From Palauibacter sp022826685 (GTDB taxonomy: Bacteria; Gemmatimonadota; Gemmatimonadetes; Palauibacterales; Palauibacteraceae), in NCBI RefSeq assembly GCF_965221685.1, contig NZ_OZ244907.1: a stretch of DNA of 64,000 bases; one strand, written 5' to 3'. Shown here piece by piece: positions 1 through 7,688 of the stretch. Positions within the stretch are counted from its first letter, which is position 1; each line of letters begins with the position of its first letter. Position numbers and translations under genes: made by a program. The notes beneath the pieces are model-generated. The model was not told where the DNA came from. It was given only the letters and a program-made list of their open reading frames with translations, and did no database searches.

Positions 1-930
1 CCGCATACGACGCAGACCTACCGGCGGCTCCTCGCGGCGCTCGACGCGCGCCCGGAAATCACGTACTTGGAGGCATCGCCGCGAACGCTCACGCTCGGCG
101 ATGTCGAGATCGATGTCCTGCCGCTGCTCCCGCGGGGGACGACGGGACACAACGACCGCTCCGTCACCCTGCTCGTGCGGTTTGGAGAGTTCCGGGCCTT
201 CCTGAGCGGCGATTCGGAGGTCCGGCAGCTGACCCATCTCGTGAACCAGGGGGCCGTCCGCGAGGCCGCGCTGCTCAAGGCGCCGCACCACGGGAGCGAC
301 AACGGTTTCACGTGGGAGTTTTTGAACGCCGCCAGGCCCCGGGTCGTCGTCATCTCGGTGGGACGCAACAACGGCTACGGCCACCCGCGGCCGGCTGCCC
401 TCCGGGCCTACGAGGCGTCGGGGGCCACCGTGTTCCGCACGGATCGGGACGGCCACGTTACCGTGCGGGGGCGCGAGAGCGGCGACTACGAAGTCTCGTT
501 CGGCGGGGAGGTCGCATTGGGCGGTCGGGCGGGGGACCGCCCGCGCCGCCGCCCGCCCGTTGCGTCGCCCGGCCCGACCGGTATCCCCGCCACGCCGGGT
601 GACGCGCGACTCCAACTCTGGGTGCACGCCGATGCGCCGGGCAACGATCACAGGAATCCGAACGGGGAATATGCCGTGATCCGGAATCTGGAGTCCGACG
701 CCCGATCGATCGGGGGCTGGTCGCTTTGCGACGGGGCCAACCATTGCTTCCGATTCCCCGCCGGAGCAGTGCTGGAGGCCGGCGGACAACTCGTCGTCCA
801 CACCGGTTCCGGACGTGCCGATGGTGACCGTTACTACATGGGTCGACGCCAGGCCGTGTGGAACAACGGCGGCGATACCGCGACCCTCTACGACGACACA
901 GGGACCGTCGTCGTCGTGTTCAACTATTGA
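1..930 (+). CDS. ComEC/Rec2-like metallo-beta-lactamase-fold hydrolase with C-terminal lamin-tail domain (5' end missing)
   Basis: The reading frame is open from base 1, so the N-terminus, including the expected HxHxDH metal site, lies outside the window. About 309 codons are visible. LKAPHHGSDNG (HHGS at visible residues 96-99) and the following VVVISVGRNNGYGHP segment are typical of the ComEC/Rec2-type metallo-beta-lactamase branch. From about visible residue 200 to the end the protein resembles a lamin-tail (LTD) beta-sandwich (EYAVIRNLES, GGWSLCDG, FRFPAG), a fold often attached to secreted nucleases and hydrolases. No DNA-channel membrane domain is seen, so this is probably a stand-alone extracellular nuclease or phosphodiesterase rather than ComEC itself. 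Its TGA overlaps the TTG start of the next gene (TTGA), so the two are probably translationally coupled. The substrate is unknown. Confidence 0.82.
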   Translation, partial: PHTTQTYRRLLAALDARPEITYLEASPRTLTLGDVEIDVLPLLPRGTTGHNDRSVTLLVRFGEFRAFLSGDSEVRQLTHLVNQGAVREAALLKAPHHGSDNGFTWEFLNAARPRVVVISVGRNNGYGHPRPAALRAYEASGATVFRTDRDGHVTVRGRESGDYEVSFGGEVALGGRAGDRPRRRPPVASPGPTGIPATPGDARLQLWVHADAPGNDHRNPNGEYAVIRNLESDARSIGGWSLCDGANHCFRFPAGAVLEAGGQLVVHTGSGRADGDRYYMGRRQAVWNNGGDTATLYDDTGTVVVVFNY

Positions 931-1208
931 GCCGGCGAGCGGAGCACCTCTGGGTCGTCGACCGCGTGGAGGGGTCCATCGCCGTTCTCATCCGCGATGG
1001 GGACGAGCGCACCGAGGACGTAGCTGTTCGTGCGCTGCCTGCCGGGAGCCGTGAAGGGTCCGTGCTCCGGGTACCCGAGCTGGACGGCCGGCCCGACTGG
1101 ACGACGGCGGTGCCCGACGAGGACGCACGCCGCGCCCGGCTGCGGGAGGCGGAAGAGGCACTCCGGCGCCTGAGACGGCGCGACCCGGGCGGCGACGTCA
1201 AGTTGTAG
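927..1208 (+). CDS. DUF3006 family small protein
   Basis: A 93-residue protein starting at TTG 927, whose first bases overlap the stop of the metallo-beta-lactamase gene. The sequence LWVVDRVEGSIAVLIRDG, followed later by EGSVLRVPE and a C-terminal charged helix (DARRARLREAEEALRRLRRR), fits the DUF3006 family. That family consists of short beta-rich proteins often encoded beside ComEC-like metallo-beta-lactamase proteins. The overlap suggests they are made together, but the biochemical role is unknown. An upstream start at 858 would put an Arg-rich out-of-family tail on the protein and was rejected. No signal peptide is visible. Confidence 0.72.
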   Translation: MSRRAEHLWVVDRVEGSIAVLIRDGDERTEDVAVRALPAGSREGSVLRVPELDGRPDWTTAVPDEDARRARLREAEEALRRLRRRDPGGDVKL

Positions 1209-1215
1209 CTCCGCA

Positions 1216-2328
1216 ATGTACCGGACCTGCATGTTCTGCAAGAAGCCCCTCGGATCCAACGAGGTCGTGGAGGCCTTCCCGGTTGGACGTCGCCTTGCCT
1301 TCGATCCGGCGAAGGGTCGCCTCTGGGTGGTCTGTCGCAGCTGTGAGCGCTGGAACCTCACCCCCCTCGAAGAGCGCTGGGAGGCGGTCGAGACCTGCGA
1401 AAGGCTCTTCCGCGCGACGCGGATCCGCACTTCCACCGAAAACATTGGCTTGGCCCGGCACGCCGAAGGCCTCGAACTGGTCCGCATCGGCGAGCCCCTC
1501 CGCCCGGAGTTCGCTGCCTGGCGCTACGGCGACCAGTTCCGCCGCAGACGGCGGCGGTGGATCGCGGCTGGGTCGGCGGGCGTCGCGGCGAACCTCGCTA
1601 CTTCGGTGACCATCAACTTGGCGACGGGGGGATTGATCGGAGCTGCTGGGGCAGCGGCACTGGGTGGTGGCGTCGCCGGGTTGGCCTTGGTGACGGTGCA
1701 AAGGCTGCTGAACAGGCAGGCCAATGTCGCCCAGTTCCGGCGCTCCGACGGCACGCGCTACACGCTCGCGCGGGACCAAGCCGCCCATTTCGCCCGGATA
1801 CGGGCCGACGACGACGAACCCGGCTTTCGCATCGAGATCCACAAGGGACTGCTCTCGTGGAAAGACCCGTACTCGTTCGAGGGCGACGATGCCGGGCGAG
1901 CCATCAACGCTCTCCTTCCCCTGGTCAATGGCGCAGGCGCTACGGCTCAACACATCCGGGAAGCAGTATCCCAGATCGAATCCCACGGCGACCCGCATCG
2001 GTTCATCGCCGATTCCGCCGAGCGAAGATCCACTACCACTGCGCGCGACTTCCCCGCGCCCGAGCGCCGCAGGACGGCCCGGCTGTCCGGGCCCGGATGG
2101 GTCCGCAACATGCCCAAGCCCACGCGCCTTGCGCTGGAGATGGCGCTGCACGAAGAGCAGGAACGGCGCGCGCTTGAAGGCGAACTGGCCCAGTTGGAAC
2201 AGGCGTGGCGGGAAGCCGAGGAGATCGCGGCGATCGCCGATAACCTGCTCCTCCCCGAGCACACCAACGACTTCCTGGACCGCCACTCACGTCGAGAAAC
2301 CTCCGGCGGGCCTTCCCAAAGGTCTTGA
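1216..2328 (+). CDS. Hypothetical protein with N-terminal zinc ribbon and glycine-rich hydrophobic segment
   Basis: 370 residues; the family is not recognised. The N-terminus carries two CxxC pairs (C5/C8 and C40/C43, with RSCERW around the second), consistent with a zinc ribbon. Residues about 116-162 form a long Ala/Gly-rich hydrophobic stretch with glycine-zipper spacing (IGAAGAAALGGGVAGLAL), which could be one or two membrane passes. The central part (SDGTRYTLARDQAAHFARI) is soluble-looking, and the C-terminal ~60 residues are a charged, Glu-rich predicted coiled coil. The gene starts 7 nt after the DUF3006 stop and probably belongs to the same transcript. A long open frame on the opposite strand over 1198-2286 is a high-GC shadow. 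Confidence 0.6.
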   Translation: MYRTCMFCKKPLGSNEVVEAFPVGRRLAFDPAKGRLWVVCRSCERWNLTPLEERWEAVETCERLFRATRIRTSTENIGLARHAEGLELVRIGEPLRPEFAAWRYGDQFRRRRRRWIAAGSAGVAANLATSVTINLATGGLIGAAGAAALGGGVAGLALVTVQRLLNRQANVAQFRRSDGTRYTLARDQAAHFARIRADDDEPGFRIEIHKGLLSWKDPYSFEGDDAGRAINALLPLVNGAGATAQHIREAVSQIESHGDPHRFIADSAERRSTTTARDFPAPERRRTARLSGPGWVRNMPKPTRLALEMALHEEQERRALEGELAQLEQAWREAEEIAAIADNLLLPEHTNDFLDRHSRRETSGGPSQRS

Positions 2329-2388
2329 ATGCCCGGCTGTTCAGGGTCCAGGATAGAAGTGTGCGATCCCCCTGCCAGGAGCCGTCCG

Positions 2389-4128
2389 ATGAAACGCCGA
2401 GACTTCCTCGCCACCTCCGCTGCTGCCGCCGCCGGCTCGAGCCTCGTCGCCTGCGGCCCACCCGAGACGTCCGCCGCTCCGCCCGTCACCTCCGGGCAAT
2501 GGGGTTCCGGCGACTACTCGCACGTCCCCGGTCTGGCCGGACCCGCGCACGGGACGGTGTGGGGCCGGATGGGCGTGACGGCCTGCTCCGACTACTACGC
2601 GTCTCTCGCCGGCACGAAGACGATGATGGAGGGCGGGAACGCGATCGACGCGATGGTTGCCGCGTGCGCCACGCTGAACGTGTCCGACCCGTACATGTCC
2701 GGCATCGGGGGCTTCGGCGGCTACATGCTCATCTACCTGGCCGAGGAGAACCGGGTCGTCGGGCTCGACGCGCTCGGCACGTCGCCCGCCGCCTCGTCGC
2801 CGGAGACGATGACGCTCGACGACTTCGCCATGGGCTACAAGGCGCCCATCGTGCCCGGCGCCTTCAAGGGCTGGACGGCCGCCCTGGAGCGCTACGGCAC
2901 GATGAGCATGGGCGACCTGTTCGAGCCCGCGATCCAGCTTGCCGAGGACGGCTTCGCGATCTCGAAGTTCGACGAGCGCTACACGGCGTCGAGCGCGGAC
3001 AAGCTGAGCCGATACCCGTCCACGACGCGCGTCTTCTTTCCGAACGGGCGCCCGCCCCGCATGGGCGAGATCATCAGACAGCCGGAACTCGCCGCGAGCA
3101 TGCGGCATCTCGCCCGCGTGGGGGCGGACGATCTCTACGAGGGCGAACTTGCCGACCGCATCGTCGCCTTCCTGGCCGAGAACGGCGGCCACCTGACGAA
3201 GGCCGACCTCGAGAGCTACGAGGTCCAGTGGCGGGAGCCGATCAGGACGACCTTCCAGGGTTACGACCTGCACGCCATGCCGCCGGGTTCGTGCGGGATG
3301 TCGATGTTCCAGGCGCTCAACATCATGGACGGGTTCGACCTCGCGAACATGGACCTGTACGGCTCCGAGTTCGTACACCTGTGGCTCGAGGCGATGAAGC
3401 TGGCCCTCGCCGATGACGACCGGTACAACACGGGGAAGGAGGACGTGGACATCCCGGTCGACATGATCATCTCCCGGGAGTACGCGGACGAACAGCGCGA
3501 AAAAATCGATCCGACGCGCGTCGCTTCCTTCTCCGGGGCTCCGCTTCCGTTCTTCGGGACGACGAGCCTCTCCACCGTCGACCGGTGGGGCAACGCGGTC
3601 GCCTTCACGCAATCGCTCGTCAACGCGTACGGGAGCGGTGTGATCGCCGGCGACACCGGGATCTTCCTCAACAACGGACACATGTTCGGCTTCGTGCTCG
3701 AAGAGGGGCACGTGAACCACCTCGAAGGAGGAAAGCGGGCGAAGGGCGTGATGACGCCGTGCATCATGATGAGGGACGGCGACCTCTTCGCGGCGGTCGG
3801 AGCCCAGGGCGGCTACACGATCCCGCAGACCGTGGGTCAGGTGATCACGAAGCTCGCGGTGGCCGGCATGGACATGCAGCTCGCGATCGCCTCGCCGCGC
3901 ATGTGCGTCAACCGCGGCGGGGGCCGGACGCCGATCCCGGGGGACTCCGTCACCTATGTCGAGGCCGGGTTCCCGCCGGATGTCTACCAGGAACTGGCGG
4001 ACCGCGGCCACTACCTGGCCGAGCCCGGCAACCTGGGCGGCGTGCAGGCGGTGCATCGCGACGCCGGGACGGGCGCCCTCTCCGGCGGGTCGGACCCGAG
4101 ACGCGACGGTCACGCCATCGCCTGGTAG
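2389..4128 (+). CDS. Gamma-glutamyltransferase family protein, Tat/lipoprotein-exported (copy 1)
   Basis: 579 residues. Gamma-glutamyltransferases are N-terminal-nucleophile enzymes that cleave themselves and then hydrolyse or transfer gamma-glutamyl groups from glutathione-like peptides. The start at ATG 2389 (SD CAGGAG) places a twin-arginine signal at the N-terminus (MKRRDFL) with a lipobox LVAC at C22, so the enzyme is probably anchored outside the cytoplasm. GGNAIDAMVAACATLNV and SGIGGFGG match the large-subunit core. FFGTTSLSTVDRWGNAVAF supplies the maturation site, with Thr391 as the expected nucleophile, followed by GSGVIAGDTGIFLNN of the small subunit. A close paralogue lies at 5930-7672, and even the ~45 bases before the two start codons are alike. 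The true donor substrate is not shown. Confidence 0.88.
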   Translation: MKRRDFLATSAAAAAGSSLVACGPPETSAAPPVTSGQWGSGDYSHVPGLAGPAHGTVWGRMGVTACSDYYASLAGTKTMMEGGNAIDAMVAACATLNVSDPYMSGIGGFGGYMLIYLAEENRVVGLDALGTSPAASSPETMTLDDFAMGYKAPIVPGAFKGWTAALERYGTMSMGDLFEPAIQLAEDGFAISKFDERYTASSADKLSRYPSTTRVFFPNGRPPRMGEIIRQPELAASMRHLARVGADDLYEGELADRIVAFLAENGGHLTKADLESYEVQWREPIRTTFQGYDLHAMPPGSCGMSMFQALNIMDGFDLANMDLYGSEFVHLWLEAMKLALADDDRYNTGKEDVDIPVDMIISREYADEQREKIDPTRVASFSGAPLPFFGTTSLSTVDRWGNAVAFTQSLVNAYGSGVIAGDTGIFLNNGHMFGFVLEEGHVNHLEGGKRAKGVMTPCIMMRDGDLFAAVGAQGGYTIPQTVGQVITKLAVAGMDMQLAIASPRMCVNRGGGRTPIPGDSVTYVEAGFPPDVYQELADRGHYLAEPGNLGGVQAVHRDAGTGALSGGSDPRRDGHAIAW

Positions 4129-4173
4129 AGGGATCTTCGCTCGATCCCGGGCCGGTGGGGGCGTCCGGCGGGA

Positions 4174-5751
4174 TCAGGGAGGGGGTCCGCGCCGGGGTGG
4201 CCGGCGCCGACCGGTAGTCGTCCCCGGCCGCGCAGGGGCCGGGTGCATGACCACCTCGAAATCCTCCTCGAAGCCGACCCGGGTGGGGGAAGGGAGGTAG
4301 CGGGAGAGGTCGAGTCGGGCTCCTTCGAGTTCGCGGTCGAAAGCGGCCATGTCTCGTTGGGAGGCTTCCGCGGCGGTGTCGGAGGTTGCGTAGATGATGG
4401 GGCCGAGACGCTGATCCTGGAGCTTCAGCCGGCGCCGCGTGAACTCCGCCTCGACGAAGGTCTTGCGGAGCGCAGGGAAACGATACCTGAATCCTTCATC
4501 CTCGGCCTCCGCGTCCGCGTCGAACTCGGCCGCCAGGCGCTCCAGCTCCGTCAGGATCAGCTTCTGCGGCACCTGCTGGTCCTCGAGCGCGCGCGTCACG
4601 TGGCGGATCGCGTCGGCGGCCGCGACCCACCGGATGGTCTCGACGCTGCGCGAATAGACCAGGCCCACGAGCAGACGCCGCACGTTGCGCCGCATGCGCC
4701 CGCGGTTCTCCCCCGCCAGCGTCAACGAGCGGACGATGGGGATCGCGAAGAAGAGGCTGCTGAAGGTGAAGGGCACGATGCCCAGTCCGTAGAAGACGAG
4801 CGGATCAACCGTGGAGGGCAGTCCGAGCACGCTCGCCATCGCCAGGTTGAAGCCGTTCATGGCGCCGATGCCGGCGTTGGCCCCGCCGCTGTTGCCCGTC
4901 AGCTTCTTCGGGTATTCCAGCCGCATCCATGCCGGTTTCGGCTCTCTCGCGCGGACCGCCCCGTGGGCGCTTTTCATCAGTTCGGGGAAGGCGTACACGA
5001 CCTCGCCCGCGTCCGAAACCCGCGGGTCGCCTCCGTAGGCCCCGGTAAGGCGTCCCATCTCTTCGACGGCGTCGTCGATCGAGAGGCCGGTGTGCTCGAT
5101 CAACTCCGACGATGTCAGGATGCCCTTCCGCGCCTGGATCAACTGGACGACCGTGCGGTCCTTCTGGAGTTGCGTCGGCCTGGGTTCCTCCGGGCCGAAG
5201 ATGAAGGCGAAGACCTTCTTGTAGAAGGGCGGACGGGCGTCTTTCGGGAGCCGCCTGGCATGGCGGTCGCCGTAGTAGAGGCTCCCTCGGTCCCACCCTC
5301 GGCCCCCGAGCAGCCAGTGGAGGATGAAGAGGTCCCCCAGGCTGAAGCCCCTGCGCCCGCCGGAGCCGCGGCCGTCGCGGTTGGCGGTCATCAGTGCGAT
5401 CAGGATCACGACGAAGGCGACGAAGTAGGCGACCAGCATGACCGCCGTCCAGATCTTGAAGCCCACCTTGAAGGCCGACCAGGCGACTCTGCGGAAGCGC
5501 GCCCAGAACCGCTCGGCGTCCCGCTCGATGAGCGAGGGATCGAACCGGTAGAGGAGGTCGCCCGAATCGGAGACCTCAAGGTGGCCGCGGTGCGTCTCCA
5601 GGAGGGACCTGAGGGCGACCTCGGCCTCGTGGTCCGGCAATCCGGTGGCGGAGACGACATCGCCCAGGGTGGCGCGTCCCTCGAGGCCACGGAGGGCGGC
5701 GATGACCGTACTGTCGGGGCGGTGCGGGTCGGCGGTGACGGGGTCGAGCAC
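4174..5751 (-). CDS. Hypothetical membrane protein with two repeated winged-helix-like segments
   Basis: 525 residues, family not recognised. Two related segments can be seen. One, near residues 15-70, ends VSDSGDLLYRF; the other, near 200-265, ends VSDAGEVVYAF. Each looks like a small helix-turn-helix or winged-helix unit (ALRGLEGRATLGDVVSATGL; LIQARKGILTSSELIEHTGL). Residues about 100-121 (WTAVMLVAYFVAFVVILIAL) are a clear transmembrane helix, and a second hydrophobic region (FYGLGIVPFTFSSLFFAIPI) lies in the C-terminal half. The gene is inverted between the two gamma-glutamyltransferase paralogues, convergent with copy 1 (45 bp) and divergent from copy 2. Function is unknown; the repeated units suggest a membrane-tethered regulator or scaffold. 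Confidence 0.65.
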   Translation of the reverse strand: MLDPVTADPHRPDSTVIAALRGLEGRATLGDVVSATGLPDHEAEVALRSLLETHRGHLEVSDSGDLLYRFDPSLIERDAERFWARFRRVAWSAFKVGFKIWTAVMLVAYFVAFVVILIALMTANRDGRGSGGRRGFSLGDLFILHWLLGGRGWDRGSLYYGDRHARRLPKDARPPFYKKVFAFIFGPEEPRPTQLQKDRTVVQLIQARKGILTSSELIEHTGLSIDDAVEEMGRLTGAYGGDPRVSDAGEVVYAFPELMKSAHGAVRAREPKPAWMRLEYPKKLTGNSGGANAGIGAMNGFNLAMASVLGLPSTVDPLVFYGLGIVPFTFSSLFFAIPIVRSLTLAGENRGRMRRNVRRLLVGLVYSRSVETIRWVAAADAIRHVTRALEDQQVPQKLILTELERLAAEFDADAEAEDEGFRYRFPALRKTFVEAEFTRRRLKLQDQRLGPIIYATSDTAAEASQRDMAAFDRELEGARLDLSRYLPSPTRVGFEEDFEVVMHPAPARPGTTTGRRRPPRRGPPP

Positions 5752-5929
5752 GTGTGATGGCCCTTTCTCCGGGACTCAACGGGCGAGGAGGATGCCGTCT
5801 ACGATAGCCTACAGGCGCGAGTCCTGCGGCTATGGCGCGGGTTCCCGCCCCGCGTGCCGGGCCTTGAGCGGTCGGCAGCTTCGGGCCTAGGATCAGAGTC
5901 TGCGATCCCCCCTGCCCAGGAGCCGAGCC

Positions 5930-7672
5930 ATGAAGCGCCGAGACTTCCTCGCCACCTCCGCCGCCGCCGCCGCCGGATCGAGTCTCATCGGATGTCGGCC
6001 TCCCGAGACCGCGGGCGCCGCCACCGCCGCCAGCGGCCAATGGGGCCCGGCCGGCGACTCGAACGTCCCCGGCCTGCTCGGGCCCGCCCACCGGGCGGTG
6101 TGGGGGGCGCGGGGCGTGACGGCCGCCGCCGACTACTACGCCTCCCTCGCCGGCACGACGATCATGATGCAGGGCGGGAACGCGGTGGACGCCATCGTGG
6201 CCGCCTCCGCCATGCTGAACGTCTCCGAACCCTACATGTCGGGAATCGGAGGCTTCGGCGGCTTCATGCTCATCTACCTGGCCGAGGAGAACCGGGTCGT
6301 CGGACTCGACGCGCTCGGCAAGTCGCCGGCCGCCTCGTCCCCGGAAACGATGACGCTCGACGACTTCGCGGAAGGCTACAAGGCGCCCATCGTGCCCGGC
6401 GCCTTCAAGGGCTGGGCCGCCGTCCTCGAACGCTACGGGACCATGAGCCTCGGCGACGTGTTCGAGCCGGCGATCCGGCTCGCCGAGGACGGGTTCGTCG
6501 TCTCGCGCTTCGACGAGATCCACACGAACGGCGCCGCCGCCGAGAAGCTGGGCCAGTTCCCGTCGACGACGCGCGTCATGTTCCCGAACGGCCGTCCGCC
6601 GCGCATGGGCGAGATCATCAGGCAGCCGGACCTCGCCGCCAGCATGCGCCGGCTCGCCCGGGAAGGGGCGGACGACTTCTACAAGGGAGAGATCGGCGAG
6701 CGCGTAGTCTCCTTCCTCGCCGAGAACGGCGGCCACATGACGATGGCCGACCTCGAGGCGTACGACGTCACGTGGAAGGAACCGATCACGACGACGTTCC
6801 AGGGGCACGATCTGTATGCGATGCCGCCGGGCTCGTGCGGGATGTCGATGTTCCAGGCGCTGAACATCATGGACGGGTTTGACCTCGCGAACATGGACCT
6901 CTACAGCTCCGAGTTCGCGCACCTGTGGCTCGAGGCGTACCGGCTCGCCCTCATCGACGACGACCGGTACAACACCGGCAAGGAGGACGTGGAGATCCCC
7001 GTCGACATGATCATCTCGAAGGAATACGCGGACGAGCAGCGGGCGAAGATCGACCCCGCGCGCATCGCCTCCTTCGCCGGGGCCCCGCTCCCCTTCTTCG
7101 GCACGACGAGCCTCTCGTCCGCCGACCGCTGGGGGAACGCCGTCGCCTTCACGCAGTCGCTTGTGAGCGGCTACGGGAGCGGCGTGATCGCCGGCGACAC
7201 CGGCATCTTCCTCAACAACGGCCACACGTTCGGCTTCGTGCTCGAGGAAGGGCACGTGAACCACCTGGAGGGCGGCCAGAAGGCGAAGGGCGTGATGACG
7301 CCGTGCGTCGTGATGAAGGACGGAAACCTCGTCGCGGCCGTCGGCGCCGCGGGCGGCTACACGATCCCGCAGACGGTGGGGCAGGTGATCACGAAGCTCA
7401 CGGTCGGCGGCATGGACATGCAACTCGCGATCGCCTCGCCGCGCATGTGCCTCAACCGGGGCGGCGGACGTACGCCGATTCCTGAGGACTCCGTCACGTA
7501 CCTGGAGGCGGGCTTCCCGCCCGAGGTGTACGACGAACTCGAGGACCGGGGCCACAATCTGGCCGAGCCCGGAAACCCCGGCGGCGTGCAGGGCGTGTAT
7601 CGCGATGCCGAAACAGGTGCCCTGGCCGGCGGATCCGACCCGCGCAGAGACGGCCACGCCATCGCCTGGTAA
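5930..7672 (+). CDS. Gamma-glutamyltransferase family protein, Tat/lipoprotein-exported (copy 2)
   Basis: 580 residues, colinear with the copy at 2389-4128 and strongly similar over its whole length. It has the same twin-arginine start (MKRRDFLATS), a lipobox LIGC at C22, the large-subunit motif GGNAVDAIVAASAMLNV, and the self-cleavage motif FFGTTSLSSADRWGNAVAF with Thr392 as the expected nucleophile. The SD is CAGGAG, 7 nt before ATG 5930. Differences are scattered substitutions (for example AAAEKLGQFPS against SADKLSRYPS), so both copies appear to be kept under selection as functional enzymes. The stop is close to the lipoprotein gene that follows. Extracellular or periplasmic gamma-glutamyl peptide hydrolysis is the likely role. 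Confidence 0.88.
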   Translation: MKRRDFLATSAAAAAGSSLIGCRPPETAGAATAASGQWGPAGDSNVPGLLGPAHRAVWGARGVTAAADYYASLAGTTIMMQGGNAVDAIVAASAMLNVSEPYMSGIGGFGGFMLIYLAEENRVVGLDALGKSPAASSPETMTLDDFAEGYKAPIVPGAFKGWAAVLERYGTMSLGDVFEPAIRLAEDGFVVSRFDEIHTNGAAAEKLGQFPSTTRVMFPNGRPPRMGEIIRQPDLAASMRRLAREGADDFYKGEIGERVVSFLAENGGHMTMADLEAYDVTWKEPITTTFQGHDLYAMPPGSCGMSMFQALNIMDGFDLANMDLYSSEFAHLWLEAYRLALIDDDRYNTGKEDVEIPVDMIISKEYADEQRAKIDPARIASFAGAPLPFFGTTSLSSADRWGNAVAFTQSLVSGYGSGVIAGDTGIFLNNGHTFGFVLEEGHVNHLEGGQKAKGVMTPCVVMKDGNLVAAVGAAGGYTIPQTVGQVITKLTVGGMDMQLAIASPRMCLNRGGGRTPIPEDSVTYLEAGFPPEVYDELEDRGHNLAEPGNPGGVQGVYRDAETGALAGGSDPRRDGHAIAW

Positions 7673-7688
7673 GGCGCCAACGGAGGTC

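Noticed and set aside
2341..4113. 590-codon open frame on the minus strand opposite the first gamma-glutamyltransferase
   Set aside because: High-GC shadow: composition is Arg/Ala/Val/Gly-rich without motifs, while the plus-strand gene is a clear enzyme.
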